A program made the translations under genes and the position numbers. From Janthinobacterium sp. (GTDB lineage Bacteria; Pseudomonadota; Gammaproteobacteria; Burkholderiales; Chitinibacteraceae), in assembly GCA_025360045.1 (NCBI GenBank), contig JANYCY010000033.1, positions 1 to 64,000 on the forward strand: a stretch of 64,000 nt of DNA, written 5' to 3'. Shown here in pieces: positions 59,568 through 64,000 of the stretch. Below the pieces are notes generated by a model. The model was not told the DNA's origin and searched no databases. It was given only the letters and a program-made list of their open reading frames with translations. Numbering within the stretch: position 1 is the stretch's first letter; every line of letters begins with the position of its first letter.

Positions 59568-61925
59568 ATGCCGCATACCGCTCAATCTGGTCAATCGCTT
59601 GGAAGCCGCATGGTTTTGGCCACGCTGGTTTTTTGTTTTGTTTTTACGCTTGGCGCCGTGGCCGTCAAAACATGGTCTGCATGGCAAATCAATTTAGCCG
59701 CGATGCGTAGCGAGCTCGGCCTGATCGCGCAGGTTTACCAACACACATTAAGTAAAGCCATCTGGGAGATGGATAGAGATGCGCTAAGCACCCATTTGGC
59801 CAGCGCCTCTAAAGTATTGGCCGTAGGTCAGATTGTCATCACTATTATGCCAGAGCAGCTTGCCACAGAAAGCTTTGCTTTCAAGCAACCCGGTTGGGAA
59901 AAATCGACCATCGCCCCCTCCCAACAACTTACTCTAAGTTACCAATCCTTTTCCAACGCCCCTAGCCAACAAGTAGGAAAGCTGACTCTTTATGGTGATG
60001 AACGCGTTTTGTGGTCACGTTTACGTGGTGAAGTAGCCGCAATTATTGTCACGCAAATTATCCAGTCCTTATTACTGGCAGGATTTATTATGCTGATCTT
60101 TAACCGCTCTGTGACGGTGCATGTTCAACGTATTGCCCACCATTTAGCTCAATTAAGCCCCGCTAATTTGGGCCATCCACTCATCATGCAACGCTCTCCT
60201 GAGCGGCAAGATGAGCTCAGCATGTTGGTGTCTGGCGTCAACCATTTGCAAGGCAGCCTGTCAGATTACTTGCAGCAGAAACAACTCTACGAACAGGAGC
60301 TAGCCGAGCATCGAGATCATTTGGCCGATCGAGTGTGGGAGCGTACTGCAGAATTATTCGCCGCCAACAAGGCATTGGCTAGCTCGGCCGAAACATTACG
60401 CCAGCTAGGGGATATCGGAAAGGAGCTGACTACCAGTTTAAATCCGCACGCTATTTGCCGGACACTTTATCGACACTTATGCGCCTTACTGCCCCTCGAT
60501 GCCTTTAGTGTTGCGCTGCTTGATGAGCAAGGAGATCGCTTAAACCTTATTTATTACATCGAAGATGGCAGAGTCGCCGCCCCCACTGTATTGATGCTTG
60601 ATCACCTCAGCTCGCTCTCCGTCTTAGCCTTTCGCGAAGAGCGTGAGCTGATTGTGGCGGATGAAGCACTTATCGAAAAAGCCCCTACACCCGAGGGAAT
60701 TACACCCGATGCTCCCATGCGCACTGCAGTGCTACGCCCCTTAATTGTGAACAGCCAACGTATTGGGGTGGTGTCTATCCAAAGCCATAGCGCCAATGCT
60801 TTTCAGGAAAGAGAGCTAGAAATTTTACGCTCTACTGCCGTTTATGCCGCCATTGCACTCGCCAATGCAACGGCCTACGCAGCAACAGAAGCATCTAGAG
60901 AACAAACCGCCAATGCATTAGAAGACTTGCGCCAAGCGCAGAGCCAGCTCATTCAATCCGAAAAAATGGCCACCCTTGGGCAATTGATTGCAGGTGTGGC
61001 CCATGAAATCAATACTCCGATTGGTGCAGTTAAATCCAGCGGTAAAAACATTGCCGATGCTCTAAGCCACGCCTTAGAAAACCTACCCAAGCTGTTTCAA
61101 TTGCTCAATGAAACTGACCAACGACGCTTTATGCAATTGATCAAGCACAAAGCTGAGCGCCTACTCAGCACCCGCGAAGAAAGAAGCAAAGTACGCGCAC
61201 TTAGCCAGCAACTAGCAGATGCTGCAATCTCCAACCCTCGCTACAAAGCAGGCATCTTGGTGCAATTACATGCCGAAAACCATCTTGCCGAGTATTTACC
61301 CCTGCTCATACACCCCGAAAGCGCCCTCATCCTTGATACGGCTTACAGTATCGCCAGCATTATCGGCAATACGGACAATATCAATATGGCGGTAGAAAGC
61401 GTCACCAAGATTATCTTTGCGCTGAAATCTTTCTCCCGCTTTAATCATGAGGGCGTCAGCATCGAAGCTCATTTAAAAGACGGCTTAGAAACCGTCCTGA
61501 CCATTTATCAAAATCAAATCAAACAAAATATCGAACTTATCCGTAATTATCAGGATATCGAGCCGATTATTTGTTTTCCTGACGAGCTAAATCAGGTGTG
61601 GACCAATCTCATCCACAATGCATTACAAGCGATGCAATATAAAGGGGTGCTTAAGGTAGAAATCAGCCGAAGCGGCAATGAAGCCATCGTAGCGATTTCT
61701 GATAATGGCTGTGGTATCCCAGAAAACATTCGCTCCCAAATATTTGACGTCTTTTTTACCACCAAGCCAGCAGGAGAAGGCAGCGGGCTGGGGCTGGATA
61801 TCGTCCAAAAAATCATCGCCAAGCATCGTGGCCGAATCGAAGTGCATAGCGAAGTAGGCCAAGGCAGCACCTTTACTATTTATTTGCCCTATCTCTCTGC
61901 AATAAGCCCTCTCTCAGCGATTTAA
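59568..61925 (+). CDS. Sensor histidine kinase with GAF domain
   Basis: TM-HAMP-like-GAF; GVAHEINTPIG H-box; N, G boxes (NLIHNALQAM, ISDNGCGIPE, GEGSGLGLDIV). Confidence 0.93.
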   Translation: MPHTAQSGQSLGSRMVLATLVFCFVFTLGAVAVKTWSAWQINLAAMRSELGLIAQVYQHTLSKAIWEMDRDALSTHLASASKVLAVGQIVITIMPEQLATESFAFKQPGWEKSTIAPSQQLTLSYQSFSNAPSQQVGKLTLYGDERVLWSRLRGEVAAIIVTQIIQSLLLAGFIMLIFNRSVTVHVQRIAHHLAQLSPANLGHPLIMQRSPERQDELSMLVSGVNHLQGSLSDYLQQKQLYEQELAEHRDHLADRVWERTAELFAANKALASSAETLRQLGDIGKELTTSLNPHAICRTLYRHLCALLPLDAFSVALLDEQGDRLNLIYYIEDGRVAAPTVLMLDHLSSLSVLAFREERELIVADEALIEKAPTPEGITPDAPMRTAVLRPLIVNSQRIGVVSIQSHSANAFQERELEILRSTAVYAAIALANATAYAATEASREQTANALEDLRQAQSQLIQSEKMATLGQLIAGVAHEINTPIGAVKSSGKNIADALSHALENLPKLFQLLNETDQRRFMQLIKHKAERLLSTREERSKVRALSQQLADAAISNPRYKAGILVQLHAENHLAEYLPLLIHPESALILDTAYSIASIIGNTDNINMAVESVTKIIFALKSFSRFNHEGVSIEAHLKDGLETVLTIYQNQIKQNIELIRNYQDIEPIICFPDELNQVWTNLIHNALQAMQYKGVLKVEISRSGNEAIVAISDNGCGIPENIRSQIFDVFFTTKPAGEGSGLGLDIVQKIIAKHRGRIEVHSEVGQGSTFTIYLPYLSAISPLSAI

Positions 61926-62112
61926 ACTATTTAAATACCAAGAAATAAGGCATGGGTAGATTCAAATATGCACCGCAAAAAACCTGCGCAGCTCCTATTT
62001 TTGAACTACAAAGAAAAGAACTGGTAAGCAAAAACAATGAAATATGTCAGTAAAAACAATAAATTACACAATTCATCTTATTTCAGTAACAAGCGATTTT
62101 TAGAGATTTAAA

Positions 62113-63099
62113 ATGGCAACCATTTTATGTGTAGATGACGACAGCAGCGTGTTAAGCGCCCTGCGCTCTTTATTGGGCCAGTGCTTAGAGCATGATCAAT
62201 TGGTCGAAATTGCCGAAAATGGAGCAGAAGCGCTAGAAATTATTGCTGAACTCGCCGAAGACGGGCTAGAGCTCAGCGTCATCATTGTCGATTACATCAT
62301 GCCTGGAATGAAGGGTGATGAACTCTTAGTGCAGGTGCACGAGCTGCTGCCCAATACGATTAAAATTATGCTGACAGGGCAAAGTGATTTAAACGGCGTG
62401 AAGCGCACCATCAACGAAGCTAATTTATTCCGCTTTTTAGAAAAACCTTGGCAAAACGAAGATATTGTCCTCACCGTACAAGCCGCCATCAGAGCCTACG
62501 AGTTGGATCATCGGCTAGAGCTGCAAAATCAAGAATTACAGCGTATCAATGAAGAGCTAGAGCTAATCGTGGGCGAGCGCACACGTCAACTGGTCGAAAA
62601 GAATAAAGAATTAGAACAATTGGCCGTCACAGATCGTTTAACCGGCCTCTATAACAGGCTGTTTCTTGACCAAGTATTAGAGCGAGAATTCAGCACCATA
62701 GGCCGCCACGGCACAACATTCTCATTAATATTGCTAGATATTGATCACTTCAAACACGTGAACGACACTTACGGCCATCACGCCGGAGACGAAGTACTCA
62801 AATCCATCAGCAAAATACTCAAAGAAAGCGTCAGAGAAAGCGATGTCGTTGGCCGCTGGGGGGGCGAAGAATTTCTCATCCTTTGCCCCAATACCTCACA
62901 CTCAGACACGCTTAAAATTGCCGAAAAACTACGTTTAGCCATCGAGCAATACGACTTCGCATCCATAGGCTGCCGCACCGCCAGCTTTGGCGTGGCCAGT
63001 TACCAACAGGGCGACACGATTGCCACGGTAGAAGCACGAGCCGACAAAGCACTTTATCTTGCCAAAGATAAGGGCCGTAACTGCGTGGAGTCTGGCTAA
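62113..63099 (+). CDS. Response regulator with GGDEF domain (diguanylate cyclase)
   Basis: Receiver VDYIMPGMKGDELL; active site RWGGEEFLIL. Confidence 0.94.
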   Translation: MATILCVDDDSSVLSALRSLLGQCLEHDQLVEIAENGAEALEIIAELAEDGLELSVIIVDYIMPGMKGDELLVQVHELLPNTIKIMLTGQSDLNGVKRTINEANLFRFLEKPWQNEDIVLTVQAAIRAYELDHRLELQNQELQRINEELELIVGERTRQLVEKNKELEQLAVTDRLTGLYNRLFLDQVLEREFSTIGRHGTTFSLILLDIDHFKHVNDTYGHHAGDEVLKSISKILKESVRESDVVGRWGGEEFLILCPNTSHSDTLKIAEKLRLAIEQYDFASIGCRTASFGVASYQQGDTIATVEARADKALYLAKDKGRNCVESG

Positions 63100-63236
63100 G
63101 CTGCATGGTTCAAGCCAAGCACTAGGGATAGTGCGCTAAACCTTAAAACACAGAGAAAACCCTTCAAGCGTTGGTTTTCTCTGTGGATCTTTGTGTTCTC
63201 TGTGGTTCAAGATTTGGCACTGTGTTACATCAAATC

Positions 63237-63707
63237 CTAAGCCGTCTGCAGCACCACAGGCCACGCGACTTGGCCAGGGATGCGGATCCCATCGTCTATC
63301 GTTCCCTGCTGCAAGCTATCTTGCTTGACCTGCAATACGATAAAACGCAGGTCATCTGTGCCGGTATTACGATAGGCACGGATTCCGCCTGTACTAACAC
63401 GCACCACCGAGCCCTCAGCAATCGCAAACAGTGCGTCATTCACCATAAATTCACCCTGCCCACTCAAAAATAAATATATTTCCTCATGCTCCCGATGCTG
63501 GTGAGAAAAAGGCATGGCGGCGCCCGGCGGAAAACAGTTGTAAGAGATTTCAGCCCCAGAGAGCTGCAATGCCTCTTTTAAAAATACCTTTCCTGGCACC
63601 TTGCGATTACCCAGCCCAGCAAAAGTGTATTCATACTGCATTAAACTCAGCAAAGATCCTAAATGAGCCGCGCTATAGTTAGCTCCGTGTTGGCTTTTAA
63701 CATCCAT
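63237..63707 (-). CDS. Cupin-domain protein
   Basis: FSHQHREHEEIYLFLSGQGEFMVNDALFAIAEGSVVRVSTGGIRAYRNTG. Confidence 0.88.
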   Translation of the reverse strand: MDVKSQHGANYSAAHLGSLLSLMQYEYTFAGLGNRKVPGKVFLKEALQLSGAEISYNCFPPGAAMPFSHQHREHEEIYLFLSGQGEFMVNDALFAIAEGSVVRVSTGGIRAYRNTGTDDLRFIVLQVKQDSLQQGTIDDGIRIPGQVAWPVVLQTA

Positions 63708-63808
63708 GTCGAACTCCAGCGGTGGTTAGTTACAAGCTGATATTAGGTCTGGCGAAAGCATAAAGTCAGTGGCAATATAGACATTATTAATGCGGATATG
63801 GACAGAGT

Positions 63809-63892
63809 ATGAACACCGTGGCTTTCATCCTGCCAGACGCTTTATTTACCTCTGGTTTATTGAATATGGATATGGATATGGGCACAGTATGA
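63809..63892 (+). CDS. Putative 27-aa leader ORF created by tandem duplication of the downstream gene start
   Basis: MNTVAFILPDALFTSGLLNMDMDMGTV*; stop overlaps the ATG at 63889. Confidence 0.4.
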   Translation: MNTVAFILPDALFTSGLLNMDMDMGTV

Positions 63893-64000
63893 ACACCGTC
63901 GCTTTCATCCTGCCAGACGCTTTATTTACCTCGGGTGTCACGGGGATGCTGGATCTGTTTTACTTTGCCAACCGCATTGCAGAGCAAGATGGTGGCCCTG
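63889..64000 (+). CDS. 5' end of a DJ-1/PfpI-AraC (GlxA-like) regulator, truncated by window end
   Basis: MNTVAFILPDALFTSGVTGMLDLFYFANRIAEQDGGP... Confidence 0.6.
   Translation, partial: MNTVAFILPDALFTSGVTGMLDLFYFANRIAEQDGGP

Overview
Mostly chromosomal backbone of a betaproteobacterium (gene content suggests Neisseriales/Chromobacteriaceae-like; this is inference). It carries hslO, a proteasome-like BPH gene, orn, rsgA, relA, putA, recC, five methyl-accepting chemotaxis proteins, tRNA-Arg(CCT), tRNA-Ser(GCT) and several families of palindromic intergenic repeats. A ~12.9 kb integrative element (about 12771-25701) is inserted at the 3' end of tRNA-Arg(CCT). It is bounded by a partial tRNA copy (attL) and contains a tyrosine integrase, two AlpA/excisionase-like genes, an antirepressor, a HigBA-like toxin/antitoxin operon, and a P4-alpha-like primase and DUF927-type helicase encoded as two genes. 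The primase/helicase region is flanked by exact-size 90-bp inverted arrays of a GGTGTGACC iteron. The most notable signal is a 478-bp tandem duplication (19186-~20126). Each copy carries a P4 CI / P1 C4-type antisense-RNA layout (seqA - terminator - seqB - seqC - small kil-like ORF). All three complementary elements differ between the copies by matched compensatory substitutions, which suggests two orthogonal RNA-based immunity/regulatory modules in tandem. A second notable locus is a TA operon with two antitoxin-like genes plus a protein made of three tandem copies of the antitoxin N-terminal segment without an HTH. All calls come from reading the sequence; no database search was run.
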